A DNA stretch of 64,000 nt. Source: Thermophilibacter provencensis. GTDB lineage: Bacteria > Actinomycetota > Coriobacteriia > Coriobacteriales > Atopobiaceae. Below the pieces are notes generated by a model. That model had not been told where the DNA came from and did not search any database. It was given only the letters and a program-made list of their open reading frames with translations. Positions 17,523 through 26,252 of the stretch are shown here, one piece after another (the first letter of the stretch is position 1; each line of letters starts with the position of its first letter). Both the position numbers and the translations under genes were made by a program. The stretch lies in assembly GCF_900128445.1 (NCBI RefSeq), contig NZ_LT671417.1:1102769-1166768 (forward strand), given 5' to 3'.

Positions 17523-18581
17523 CTAGTGCCGTCGGGGCTCGATCTTGGGCTCGATGACGTTGGTGAGCTTGATGATGCGTGCGGAGGGGGCCCCGCCGCG
17601 CATGAGTGAGATGATCTCTTCCGCGCAGGCGACGCCCGTCTCGTAGTTGGGAAGGCGCGTGTAGAAGTTGGCGGCAAGCCAGTTCTCGCCGTTGTTGGCG
17701 AGCTCGGCGTAGACGATGTTGCGGCCGGAGTCGATCTTCCGGAAGAAGTGGGTCCAGGTGGCCCAGCTGGTGATGATCGCGTCGCCGTCACGCGTCTCGG
17801 AGAGGATGCCCGAGGCCATCTCGAGGAGCCGGGCGGTGAGCCTGATGCCGTCCTCGGTGTTGCCCACCGTGTAGCGCTCGTCCCAGACGTCGATGTTGCT
17901 GAGGTCGATGGGGGCGAAGCGGACCTCGAGCTGCACGCCGGACGCCTGGCAGATGTCGCGCACGCCCTGCTCGCGCAGGCGCTCCTGGGCGGTGTCGATC
18001 TGGGGCCTCAGGTAGAGGACGCGACGGCAGCCCCGCTCCACGACGCGCGAGGTGACGAGGCGGGCACCGCCGCGGTAGTCGAGGTCGACGGTGCTGTAGG
18101 CGTCCGCCTGGCGCTGGCAGTCAAAGACCACGAGCGGCGCGCGCTCCTCCTGGAGGACCTTGAGGCTCTCCTCGTCGGGCCCCTCGTTCTCGATGCCGAT
18201 GAAGATGATGCCGCCCACGCGGCCGGCGAGGTAGGCGCTCGCGTAGTCGGCGTGTCCGAGGCGGTCGACCTTGTTGCCGAGGAGAAGGACGTTGTAGTCG
18301 TCCTGCTCGAGCCGCGTCTGGATGCCGTAGGCCATCTGGCTGAAGCGGGGGACGGCGAGGTTCCTCCTCAGGACGACGCCCACGCAGGGGATGTTGCGGC
18401 TCCTCAGGGTGCGCGCGTGCGCGTTGGGCATGTAGTTGAGCTTGCGCGCCGCCTGGAGCACCCGCTCGCGGGTCTCCAGCCGGATGGACTGGCCGGGGGT
18501 GTTGTTGATGACGTAGGAGACGGTTGCCGCCGTAACCCCGGCTTCCTGTGCGACGTCCTTGAGCGTGGTTCGCCTGCCCAT
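17523..18581 (-). CDS. LacI-family regulator of the aldolase/phosphofructokinase operon
   Basis: A 352-residue LacI-type repressor. The HTH reads KDVAQEAGVTAATVSYVINN, followed by a hinge and a sugar-binding core. It is a paralogue of the regulator at 9767-10822; both contain VTAATVSYV and a similar RLREQGV(R/I)D segment. The ATG at 18581 follows AGGAGG; a further ATG 18 nt upstream lacks a ribosome site. A 22-bp operator-like palindrome lies at 18601-18622. Its genes of action are probably itself and the downstream sugar-phosphate operon. Confidence 0.9.
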   Translation of the reverse strand: MGRRTTLKDVAQEAGVTAATVSYVINNTPGQSIRLETRERVLQAARKLNYMPNAHARTLRSRNIPCVGVVLRRNLAVPRFSQMAYGIQTRLEQDDYNVLLLGNKVDRLGHADYASAYLAGRVGGIIFIGIENEGPDEESLKVLQEERAPLVVFDCQRQADAYSTVDLDYRGGARLVTSRVVERGCRRVLYLRPQIDTAQERLREQGVRDICQASGVQLEVRFAPIDLSNIDVWDERYTVGNTEDGIRLTARLLEMASGILSETRDGDAIITSWATWTHFFRKIDSGRNIVYAELANNGENWLAANFYTRLPNYETGVACAEEIISLMRGGAPSARIIKLTNVIEPKIEPRRH

Positions 18582-18600
18582 CTCGCCTCCTATCGTCATT

Positions 18601-18622
18601 CTCGCTTTTTCGATTAAGCGAG
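18601..18622. promoter_or_regulatory. Operator-like palindrome before the second LacI gene
   Basis: CTCGCTT and AAGCGAG form 7-bp inverted arms around TTTCGATT, giving a 22-bp site. Its right half matches the CGATTAA core of the operators near the other LacI gene. On the minus strand a possible promoter (TTGCAG at 18644-18649 and TAGTAT at 18623-18628) abuts it; that promoter spacing is poor, so only the operator is proposed with some confidence. Confidence 0.6.
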
Positions 18623-18628
18623 ATACTA

Positions 18629-18988
18629 TCTGTTTACCATGGCCTGCAATGGAAAGCCTCAGAAACTTCGAGAAAAACGTTCGCGGTCAAAAAGCTGCCG
18701 TTTACCGAGTTAGAAGCTCGGATAGGTCTTGAACGGTACCAAATTCACTGCAAGCGGTATGCATGAGAACTTAAGTCTAGGAATTCCTGAAAGCCTGTGT
18801 TTACATGTCCATAACTTAATCGTTTGAGTAGCAAAACGACTCATTTGCACTTCGTTTCTCCCCGTTCTTCTTGTCTGCAGCTCTTGCTCCGATAGCACCG
18901 CCGCGTACGCTCATCTGCCAGATGCTCCCGTCATCCCACGCACTTCGGAAAGGAGGGGGATGGCGGGATCGAACGAAGGAGGCCGTCA
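18629..18988. other. AT-rich divergent intergenic region
   Basis: The stretch between the second LacI gene and the ABC permease is much richer in A and T (especially 18650-18860) than its surroundings. It has a small CCGAG/CTCGG hairpin at 18705-18721 and no open frame with a ribosome site. It probably holds both divergent promoters. I see no recognisable riboswitch consensus. Confidence 0.4.
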
Positions 18989-19768
18989 TTGAAAGAGAAG
19001 AAAGTACCCATCTGGAGCAAGGTGCCAAGCTGGGCTTGGGCACTGATCTCCCTGGCGCTGGCCGTGGCCCTGTGGCTTGCCGCATCGGGCACGTGGCCTG
19101 CCGTCTTCGCGTCTCCTGAGAAGGTCCTCGCGGCCTTCCTCGAGCGTGCGGAGAGCGGCCTGCTCTGGGAGCACGTCTGGGCGTCGGTCTCCCGCGTCCT
19201 CACCGGCTTCGGCATCGCCTTCGTGGTGTCCATCCCGGTGGCGTTCCTCATGGCGTGGTACGACCCGTTCCGCCACGTCGTTGAGCCGTGGATCCAGTTC
19301 ATCCGCAACATCCCGCCGCTGGCCTACGTCTTCCTGATCATCGCCGCCCTCGGCATCGGCCAGACCTCCAAGATCACGGTCATCTTCATCGCCGCGTTCC
19401 TCGTCATGGTCATCACCATCTACCAGGGCGTCAAGGGCGTGGACGTCACGCTCATCAAGGCGGCGCGCGTGCTCGGCGCCACCCAGAAGGACATCTTCTT
19501 CAAGGTCACCATCCCCGCCTCCACCCCGTTCATCCTCGTCGCGGCGCGCCTGGGCCTCTCCACCTCGCTCACCACGCTCATGGCGTCCGAGATCGTCGGC
19601 GGCGACAAGGGCATCGGCATGATGATCCAGCAGGCGAGCGGCTACTACCAGATGGACGTCGTGCTTCTGGGCATCATCCTGCTCGGCATCATCGGCATCT
19701 GCTTCGAGAAGATCGTCCGGTTCCTTGAGAGGAGGTTCACGGGATGGCAGGAAACGATTCAGCAGTAA
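18989..19768 (+). CDS. ABC transporter permease, SsuC/TauC type
   Basis: A 259-residue integral membrane permease with about six helices. The EAA-type cytoplasmic loop runs through AARVLGATQKDIFFKVTIPAS, which docks the ATPase. The start is a TTG with AAGGAGG six bases upstream, clearly better than any ATG. It belongs to the nitrate/sulfonate/taurine/pyrimidine-precursor importer group. The ATPase gene overlaps its 3' end by 25 nt. The operon continues with a Tat-exported binding lipoprotein. The substrate is not determined by sequence. Confidence 0.88.
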   Translation: MKEKKVPIWSKVPSWAWALISLALAVALWLAASGTWPAVFASPEKVLAAFLERAESGLLWEHVWASVSRVLTGFGIAFVVSIPVAFLMAWYDPFRHVVEPWIQFIRNIPPLAYVFLIIAALGIGQTSKITVIFIAAFLVMVITIYQGVKGVDVTLIKAARVLGATQKDIFFKVTIPASTPFILVAARLGLSTSLTTLMASEIVGGDKGIGMMIQQASGYYQMDVVLLGIILLGIIGICFEKIVRFLERRFTGWQETIQQ

Positions 19769-20535
19769 AGGTCCACATCGAGAACGTGGTCAAGAAGTTC
19801 AACACCCGCAAGGGCGAGGTGGTCGCCCTCAACGGCGCCAACTTCGACATCCACGAGAACGAGTTCGTGTGCGTCGTCGGGCCGTCCGGCTGCGGCAAGT
19901 CCACGCTCCTGAACATCATCGGTGGCCTCGAGGAGCCCACCGAGGGCCGCGTCCTGGTGGACGGCCAGGAGGTCACGGGCCCCGGTCCCGACCGCGGCAT
20001 CGTCTTCCAGCAGTACGCGCTCTTCCCCTGGCTCACGGTGCTCGAGAACGTCAAGTTCGGCCTCAAGCTCCAGGGCAAGTCCGACAAGGAGGCCGAGGAG
20101 ATCGCGCTCAAGTACATCAAGCTCGTCGAGCTCCAGGACTTCGTGCACTCCTATCCCAAGGAGCTCTCGGGCGGCATGAAGCAGCGCGTGGCCATCGCGC
20201 GCGCCTATGCGGTCAACCCCAAGGTCCTGCTCATGGACGAGCCCTTCGGCGCCCTTGACGCCCAGACCCGCACCCAGCTCCAGTCCGAGCTGCTCGAGAC
20301 CTGGGAGAAGGAGCAGAAGACCTGCTTCTTCATCACGCACGACGTCGAGGAGGCCATCATCCTCGCCCAGCGCGTCGTCATCATGTACGCCCGCCCGGGC
20401 CGCGTGAAGGAGATCGTGGACATCGACATCCCGTATCCCCGCACGCAGGAGACCAAGATGAGCCCGCGCTTCCTCGAGCTCAAGAACCACATCTGGAGCC
20501 AGGTCTACCAGGAGTACCTGTCCGTCCGCAAGTAG
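19744..20535 (+). CDS. ABC transporter ATP-binding protein, SsuB/TauB type
   Basis: A 263-residue ATPase powering the neighbouring permease. Walker A is GPSGCGKST (46-54), the Q-loop follows in VFQQYALFPW, the signature is LSGGMKQR, Walker B is VLLMDEP and the switch histidine is in ITHDVEEA. The ATG follows AGGAGGTTCACGGG inside the permease gene. All catalytic motifs are intact. Confidence 0.92.
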   Translation: MAGNDSAVKVHIENVVKKFNTRKGEVVALNGANFDIHENEFVCVVGPSGCGKSTLLNIIGGLEEPTEGRVLVDGQEVTGPGPDRGIVFQQYALFPWLTVLENVKFGLKLQGKSDKEAEEIALKYIKLVELQDFVHSYPKELSGGMKQRVAIARAYAVNPKVLLMDEPFGALDAQTRTQLQSELLETWEKEQKTCFFITHDVEEAIILAQRVVIMYARPGRVKEIVDIDIPYPRTQETKMSPRFLELKNHIWSQVYQEYLSVRK

Positions 20536-20567
20536 CGTTCCAGCAGGCTTTCGTTCCAGCAGGCTTT
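20536..20567 (+). repeat. Two tandem 16-bp copies
   Basis: CGTTCCAGCAGGCTTT occurs twice in direct succession immediately after the ATPase stop codon. Two small hairpins follow in the same gap before the binding-protein gene: GGGGG-TGCG-CCCCC, and GGCGAG with CTCGCC at 20601-20617. Confidence 0.7.
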
Positions 20568-20638
20568 TCACGGGGGTGCGCCCCCGCAACACGGGAGGGC
20601 GGCGAGAAGGACTCGCCGTCGGAAGGAAAGGAAACGCA

Positions 20639-21733
20639 ATGAAGAAGCTCGACATGAACCAGCTCACCCGCCGCTCGTTCCTCAAGGTCGCCGGTGCCGC
20701 CGGCGTCGTGGGCTCGGGCCTCGTCCTCGCCGGCTGCAACGGCGGGACAAAGGAGCCCGAGGCCGACAGCACCTCCGACGACGCCTCCGAGGAGCCTGCC
20801 GGCAGCGAGTACGAGCCCGTCACCGTGCACGTGGCCTTCATGCCCAACCTGGGCTCCGCCGCCACGCTCTTCTCGGCCATCGACCAGGGCTACTTCGACG
20901 AGGTCGGCATCACCGTCGAGACCGAGCAGTTCCAGGCCGGCCCGGCCGAGATCACGGCCATGCAGTCCGGCTCCGTCGACATCTCCCAGATCGGTCACGG
21001 CGCCCACTCCCTCTGCATCCAGGGCCAGGCCAAGATCTTCGCCTTCGACCAGCTCTCCCAGGCCGACTGCGTCGTCGCCAACAAGTCCCACGGCATCGAG
21101 ACGGGCGCCGACCTCGCTGGCAAGACGGTGGGCGTCGCCTCCGGCACTTCCTCTGAGATCATCCTCCAGTACGTGCTCAAGGACGCCGGCCTCACCACCG
21201 ACGACATCAACACCGTCGAGATGGACGTCTCCGGCATGACGACGGCCCTCATCTCCGGCCAGATCGACGCCGCCGCCACCTGGTCGCCCAACACCGTCAC
21301 CCTCGAGGAGCAGCTCGGCGACGACTACCTCGTCCTCGGCACCAACACCGACTACTCCGACGAGGTCGCCTTCCCCGGCTCCTACGTCTGCCTGCCCGAG
21401 TACGCCGAGGAGAACCACGACGTCCTCGTCCGCTTTGGCGCCGCCCTGGACAAGGGCAAGGTCTACCGCAACGAGCACATCGACGACGTGGCCAAGCTCC
21501 TTGCCTCCGAGCTCGGCGTCCCCGAGGACACGCTCCTTCAGTCCACGGGCGAGGGCGACTGGGCCGGCGCGGTCGACGCCATCGGCAACATCGACGTCAT
21601 CACCGGCTACTACGAGGCCCAGCAGAAGGTCTTCCTGGACGGCGGTCAGATCGAGGTCGAGGTGCCGGTCGAGGACTACGTCCTGGTCGACGTCATCACC
21701 GAGTCCGACGAGCTCTATGAGACCATCAAGTAG
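20639..21733 (+). CDS. ABC transporter substrate-binding lipoprotein (Tat-type signal)
   Basis: A 364-residue NMT1/SsuA-like binding protein. The N-terminus TRRSFLKVAGAAG is a twin-arginine signal and LAGC33 is a lipobox, so the protein is exported folded and anchored on the outer face of the membrane. An acidic Ser/Glu linker precedes the binding domain, which begins near VTVHVAFMPNLG. The ATG at 20639 follows GGAAAGGAAACGCA. The ligand is unknown; family members bind sulfonates, nitrate, thiamine precursors or riboflavin. The terminator at 21785 ends this operon before the nagB-like gene. Confidence 0.9.
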   Translation: MKKLDMNQLTRRSFLKVAGAAGVVGSGLVLAGCNGGTKEPEADSTSDDASEEPAGSEYEPVTVHVAFMPNLGSAATLFSAIDQGYFDEVGITVETEQFQAGPAEITAMQSGSVDISQIGHGAHSLCIQGQAKIFAFDQLSQADCVVANKSHGIETGADLAGKTVGVASGTSSEIILQYVLKDAGLTTDDINTVEMDVSGMTTALISGQIDAAATWSPNTVTLEEQLGDDYLVLGTNTDYSDEVAFPGSYVCLPEYAEENHDVLVRFGAALDKGKVYRNEHIDDVAKLLASELGVPEDTLLQSTGEGDWAGAVDAIGNIDVITGYYEAQQKVFLDGGQIEVEVPVEDYVLVDVITESDELYETIK

Positions 21734-21784
21734 TACGCTCTGAGGTGATCGGAACCTGAGGGCCCCTACCGGTCCCCCCAACTT

Positions 21785-21834
21785 ACGGCCTCTCCGCAGC
21801 GGGGTGTCCCTCCCCATCCGCGCGGGGAGGCCGT
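21785..21834 (+). terminator. Terminator after the ABC operon
   Basis: ACGGCCTC (21785-21792) pairs with GAGGCCGT (21827-21834), with further pairing inside, followed by TTTCGCT. It lies 50 nt after the binding-protein stop. Confidence 0.65.
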
Positions 21835-21861
21835 TTCGCTCATGCGAGACAAGGAGGAAGC

Positions 21862-22677
21862 ATGGACTACTATCACATCTCCGCCGAGGACCTCGGTCGC
21901 GACGCGCGCGTCCCGCTCGTCTGCGCCGCCGACTCCGCCGAGGTGTTCTTCGACCTCGCCCTCGAGATGGTGAGCACCATCCGCGAGCACAACGCCCGTG
22001 GCGAGAAGACCGTCTTCATCTGCCCGGTGGGCCCGGTGGGCCACTATCCCTACTTCGTGAAAATGGTCAACGACCAGCGCATCTCCCTCAAGGACTGCTG
22101 GTTCATCAACATGGACGAGTACCTGGACGACAACGACGAGTGGATCGACGCCGCAAACCCGCTCTCCTTCCGCGGCTTCATGGCGCGCAACGTCTACGAC
22201 AGGATCGACCCCGAGCTCGTGATGCCCGAGGAGCAGCGCATCTTCCCCGACCCGCACGACCCCGGCCACATCGGCCGCGTGATCGACGAGCTCGGCGGTG
22301 TGGACATCGCCTTCGGCGGCATCGGCATCACGGGGCACCTCGCCTTCAACGAGCCCCAGCCGGAGCTCACCTGCGAGGAGTTCGCCGCGCTCGAGACCCG
22401 CGCCCTCGACATCCACCCCGAGACCCGCGCCACCAACTCCGTGGGCGACCTCGGCGGCGCGCTCGAGGACATGCCGCACCGCTGCGTGACCATCGGCATG
22501 CGCGAGATCCTGGGCGCCCGCAAGGTCCGCCTCGGCGTGTTCCGCGACTGGCATCGCGGCGTCGTGCGCCGCGCCGCCTACGGCGAGCCCACCGCCGCCT
22601 TCCCGGCCACGCTCCTGCAGGGTCACCCCGACGCCAAGATCTACGTGAACGACGTGGCCCGTCACCAGGCGTACTAG
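21862..22677 (+). CDS. Divergent glucosamine-6-phosphate deaminase-like protein (NagB/RpiA/SOL family)
   Basis: A 271-residue cytoplasmic protein related to NagB, which converts glucosamine-6-phosphate to fructose-6-phosphate and ammonia. The INMDEY motif with D85 (equivalent to E. coli D72) is present, as are H159 and E164 in the TGHLAFNEP block. However, E. coli NagB has Asp141 in DGHIAFNEP, and this protein has T157. The usual N-terminal LPTGGTP phosphate loop is CPVGPVG here. It may therefore be a specialised isomerase or deaminase with a different substrate. The ATG follows AAGGAGGAAGC. nagA begins 12 nt downstream. Confidence 0.8.
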   Translation: MDYYHISAEDLGRDARVPLVCAADSAEVFFDLALEMVSTIREHNARGEKTVFICPVGPVGHYPYFVKMVNDQRISLKDCWFINMDEYLDDNDEWIDAANPLSFRGFMARNVYDRIDPELVMPEEQRIFPDPHDPGHIGRVIDELGGVDIAFGGIGITGHLAFNEPQPELTCEEFAALETRALDIHPETRATNSVGDLGGALEDMPHRCVTIGMREILGARKVRLGVFRDWHRGVVRRAAYGEPTAAFPATLLQGHPDAKIYVNDVARHQAY

Positions 22678-22689
22678 GGAGGCGCGCCC

Positions 22690-23853
22690 ATGCTGTCAAG
22701 CTGCTACATCACCGGCGCGCGCGTGCTCGCGGGAGACGAGCTCGCACGCCTCAACGTCACCGTCGAGGACGGCGTGGTCACCGACCTCTCCTCGGCCTAT
22801 GACAACGAGAAGAACCTTCCGGTCGTCGACGCGAGCGGGCTTCTCGCCCTGCCGGGCTTCATCGACGTGCACACGCACGGCGCCGCGGGCTTTGACGTGA
22901 ACGCCGCAGACGTCGAGGGCCTGCGCACCATCGGCCGCTTCTTCGCCTCCCAGGGCACCACGGGCTGGCTCTGCTCAATCCTCACGGACACGCCGGAGCA
23001 GACGCTCTGGTGCATCGAGCAGGCCCGCCAGGTCATCGAGGGCGGTCCCTACGACGGCGCCGCGCTCCTCGGCATCCACTTGGAGGGGCCGTGCCTCTCG
23101 AGCGAGTACAAGGGCGCCATGCCCGAGCACCTGCTCATGCACGAGGCCACGGCTGACCTCTTCCGCCAGTACCAGGAGGCCGCCGGCGGGCACGTCCTCT
23201 ACACCACGCTCGCCCCGGAGGTCCCGGGCGTGCCCGAGCTCATCCCGCAGCTCGAGGCCCTGGGCATCACCTGCGCCATCGGGCACAGCGGGGCGGGCTA
23301 CGACCTCTCCTGGGCGTGCGTGAACGCGGGTGCCAAGGCCGCCACGCACGTGGGCAACGCGATGCGCCTCTTCCACCAGCACGAGCCCGCGATCTTTGGC
23401 GTGGCGCTCGAGAGCGACATCTACGCGGAGACCATCTGCGACGGCCGTCACCTCGTGCCGGGAACGGTGCGCCTCTACGTCAAGACCAAGGGGTGGGACC
23501 GCCTGCTCGGCATCACGGACTCCATCATGGCCGCCGGCCTGCCGGACGGCAACTACAAGCTCGGCGTCAACGACGTCGTGGTGGAGGACGGCGACGCCAA
23601 GCTTGCCTCCACCGGCGTGCGCGCCGGCTCCACCCTCACGCAGGCCACCGCGCTGCGCAACTTCATGAAGTTCACCGGGGCGCCGGTGGAGAAGGCCGCC
23701 AAGCCGCTCTCCGAGAACCCCGCGCGCCTCTTCGGCTGGACGGACCGCGGCCGCATCGCCGTCGGCGCGCATGCCGACCTCGTGCTCATGGACGACGCAT
23801 ACGACGTCGTTCGCACGATCGTGGGCGGACGCACCGTCTACGAGCGCGCGTAG
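22690..23853 (+). CDS. nagA: N-acetylglucosamine-6-phosphate deacetylase
   Basis: A 387-residue amidohydrolase removing acetate from GlcNAc-6-phosphate. Metal ligands are visible: H61 and H63 in HTHG, E132 in HLEGP, H199 in IGHS and H220 in ATHVGNAM, with the catalytic Asp in ITDS. The ATG follows TAGGGAGGCGCGCCC, 12 nt after the nagB-like stop, so the two are cotranscribed. It would feed amino-sugar carbon to fructose-6-phosphate if the NagB-like partner deaminates. Confidence 0.92.
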   Translation: MLSSCYITGARVLAGDELARLNVTVEDGVVTDLSSAYDNEKNLPVVDASGLLALPGFIDVHTHGAAGFDVNAADVEGLRTIGRFFASQGTTGWLCSILTDTPEQTLWCIEQARQVIEGGPYDGAALLGIHLEGPCLSSEYKGAMPEHLLMHEATADLFRQYQEAAGGHVLYTTLAPEVPGVPELIPQLEALGITCAIGHSGAGYDLSWACVNAGAKAATHVGNAMRLFHQHEPAIFGVALESDIYAETICDGRHLVPGTVRLYVKTKGWDRLLGITDSIMAAGLPDGNYKLGVNDVVVEDGDAKLASTGVRAGSTLTQATALRNFMKFTGAPVEKAAKPLSENPARLFGWTDRGRIAVGAHADLVLMDDAYDVVRTIVGGRTVYERA

Positions 23854-23996
23854 CGCCGGCGTTCATCTGCTGCGTGCGGGGCGGTGCCGGCGATGGCGCC
23901 GCCCCGCCGCTTGTCCCAGTCAAAAACAGGCGAATGGAACCTCGCTAGAATGGTGAGGGTCCGCCGGCGACCGCGCCGTTGATGGGAGGAGCCCCT

Positions 23997-25328
23997 ATGA
24001 GCTGGTATGAGCCGTCCTTTGTCTATCAGATTTACCCGCTGGGCCTCTGCGGGGCACCGCACGAGAACGACGGCGTGCTCGAGCATCGCCTGCTCAGGCT
24101 CATCGACGACGGCTGGGTTGACCACATGGCCAAGCTGGGCGTGACGTGCCTGCTGCTGAACCCCGTCTTCGAGTCGGACGCACACGGCTATGACACGCGT
24201 GACTACACCAAGGTAGACTGCCGCCTGGGTACGAACGATGACCTGCGCGCAGTCGTGGATGCCTGCCATGCCGCCGGCATCAAGGTTCTTCTCGACGGCG
24301 TTTTCAACCACGTGGGGCGCGGCTTCTGGGCGTTCCAGGACGTGCTCCGGCGCCGTGGCGAAAGCCCGTACGTCGGCTGGTTCGAGATCGACCTCAACGG
24401 AAACAACTGCTTCAACGACGGCCTCTCCTATAGCTGCTGGGAGGGCGCGCAGAACCTGGTGAAGCTCAACCACTGGAACGGCGAGCTCAACGACTACCTG
24501 GCCGACGTCATCCGCGGCTGGGTGCGCGAGTTTGACATTGACGGCCTGCGTCTGGACGTGGCGTACTGCCTCGACCAGGGCTACCTGCGCTCGCTGCGCA
24601 ACCTCGCCAACCAGATAGGCCAGGAGCGCGGGCAGAAGTTCCCGCTCGTGGGCGAGACCATGTTTGGCGACTACAACCAGTGGATGGGCGACGACCTCTG
24701 CGACTCCGTGACCAACTACGAGGCATACAAGGGCCTGTGGTCCTCCATGAACGCGGCAAACATGCATGAGATCGCCTACGCGCTGGAGCGCCAGAGCGGC
24801 AGCCACCCGTGGGACCTCTACACGGGTCGCCACATGCTCGACTTCGTGGACAACCACGACGTGCCGCGCATCGCCACCAAGCTAGGCGACAAGAACCAGC
24901 TGGTCCCGCTGTATGGCCTGCTCTTTGCCATGTCCGGCGTTCCGGCGGTCTACTACGGCAGCGAGTGGGGCATCGAGGGCGAGCAGCTCCCCGGCGACCA
25001 CGAGCTGCGCCCCGCGCTCGACGCGCCGGAGTGGAACGAGCTTACAGACTGGATCGCCGCCCTCGCCAAGGCGCGCGCGGGCTCAGAGGCGCTGGTGTGG
25101 GGCGACTACACGCAGCTCCAGTGCCAGCCGCAGCAGCTGGTCTTCCAGCGTCGCAGCGAGGGCGAGCGCGTGATCGTGGCCATCAACGCGAGCGGCGAGC
25201 CGGCGACGGTGCACTTCGACGCGCAGTGCGGCCGCGCCGTTGACCTCATCACCGGAGAGGAGCACGACTTCGGCGGCGGCTCCGAGCTCAGGCCCTACTC
25301 CGCGTGCTACTGGCGTTGCGAACGGTAG
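23997..25328 (+). CDS. GH13 alpha-amylase-family glucanohydrolase (cytoplasmic)
   Basis: A 443-residue GH13 enzyme with all catalytic regions: DGVFNHVG (region I), nucleophile D187 in DGLRLDVAY, acid/base E220 in LVGETMFGDY, and H287-D288 in FVDNHDVPR. A short C-terminal beta domain follows. The ATG at 23997 is chosen because GGAGGAG precedes it; an upstream in-frame TTG-ATG covers that ribosome site. There is no signal peptide, so it should act on imported maltodextrins or on glycogen. The exact specificity is not clear. Confidence 0.9.
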   Translation: MSWYEPSFVYQIYPLGLCGAPHENDGVLEHRLLRLIDDGWVDHMAKLGVTCLLLNPVFESDAHGYDTRDYTKVDCRLGTNDDLRAVVDACHAAGIKVLLDGVFNHVGRGFWAFQDVLRRRGESPYVGWFEIDLNGNNCFNDGLSYSCWEGAQNLVKLNHWNGELNDYLADVIRGWVREFDIDGLRLDVAYCLDQGYLRSLRNLANQIGQERGQKFPLVGETMFGDYNQWMGDDLCDSVTNYEAYKGLWSSMNAANMHEIAYALERQSGSHPWDLYTGRHMLDFVDNHDVPRIATKLGDKNQLVPLYGLLFAMSGVPAVYYGSEWGIEGEQLPGDHELRPALDAPEWNELTDWIAALAKARAGSEALVWGDYTQLQCQPQQLVFQRRSEGERVIVAINASGEPATVHFDAQCGRAVDLITGEEHDFGGGSELRPYSACYWRCER

Positions 25329-25349
25329 GGGAGTAATCCCCAGCGGTAA

Positions 25350-25457
25350 GGGCGTCTCAACAGCGTGAGGCCCCGCTGAGTTCCCGAAAGGCGTTTCTCG
25401 TAGAGCACGCCTGGAGGGAACTCAGCGGGGCCTCACATCTCGCGGGAGGAGACGCCC
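25350..25457. terminator. Large compound palindrome between convergent genes (copy 1)
   Basis: A perfect 21-bp stem (25365-25385 with 25416-25436) holds a 30-nt loop with a small AGGCGT/ACGCCT hairpin, and is itself enclosed by GGGCGTCTC/GAGACGCCC (25350-25358 with 25449-25457). It separates the GH13 gene from the convergent SDR. A related element lies at 27921-28023. There is no clear T run. Confidence 0.7.
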
Positions 25458-25460
25458 GCC

Positions 25461-26252
25461 CTACTGGCCCATCGACGAGGTCTCGGGCAGGGTGGAGCCG
25501 CCGTCGATGACGACCTGCGTGCCCGTGAGGTAGCTCGACTCGCTGGAGGCGAGAAACGCGCAGAGCTCACCGCACTCCTCGGGCGTGCCGAGGCGGCCGA
25601 GGGGCACCGCGGAGGCGATGGCCGCGATGGCGCGCTCGGGGTCGTCCGGGTCTGACTGCTGCGCCATGCCATCGACGAGCGGCGTGCGCACGTAGCCGGG
25701 GCAGATGCAGTTCACGCGCACGTTCTTGGGCGCGAGCTCGCGCGCGAGGGCCTTGGTGAAGCCGACGAGCGCCGCCTTGGTGGTGGCATAGGCGACCTCG
25801 CCGGGATCGGCGACCATGTCGCCGGTGACCGAGCTCGTGATTACGATGGCGCCGCCGCCGGCGTCGATGATGGCGGGCGCCACGGCCTTGCAGGCGTTCC
25901 AGACGCCCTTGACGTTGACGTCTATGTGGCTGTCCCGCCAGGAGTCGTCCGCGGAGAGGAAGTCGCCGAGAACGCAGATGCCGGCGTTGCAGTCGAGCAC
26001 GTCGATATGGCCGTATGCGTCGATCGCCGCCTGGGCGAGGCGCTGGCAGTCCGCGTAGCTGGACACGTCGCAGCGCACCCCGATAGCATCGAAGCCCGCG
26101 TCACGCAGCTCCTGGGCGAGCGCCATCACGTCCTCGCCGCGCGCTGCGAGGACCACCTTGGCGCCGTGCCGCGCAAAGATGCGGGCTATCCCCTCGCCGA
26201 TTCCCTTGGACGCCCCCGTGACAATGGCGACCTTTCCATCAAGCTTGCCCAT
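25461..26252 (-). CDS. Short-chain dehydrogenase/reductase (FabG-like)
   Basis: A 263-residue classical SDR. The nucleotide-binding TGASKGIG motif is at 12-19, CNAG replaces the usual NNAG, and the catalytic Ser (ITSSVTG) and Y-x-x-x-K (YATTK) are present. The C-terminal SSYLTGTQVVIDGG signature is typical. The ATG at 26252 follows GAGGAGGTCGC; the longer frame upstream lacks a ribosome site. It is monocistronic, with no neighbours that reveal the substrate, which may be a sugar or polyol. Confidence 0.88.
   Translation of the reverse strand: MGKLDGKVAIVTGASKGIGEGIARIFARHGAKVVLAARGEDVMALAQELRDAGFDAIGVRCDVSSYADCQRLAQAAIDAYGHIDVLDCNAGICVLGDFLSADDSWRDSHIDVNVKGVWNACKAVAPAIIDAGGGAIVITSSVTGDMVADPGEVAYATTKAALVGFTKALARELAPKNVRVNCICPGYVRTPLVDGMAQQSDPDDPERAIAAIASAVPLGRLGTPEECGELCAFLASSESSYLTGTQVVIDGGSTLPETSSMGQ

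Noticed and set aside
18629-18988. Riboswitch for the ABC importer (for example guanidine or TPP type)
   Set aside because: No conserved core motif of a known class could be found, and the hairpins are small.
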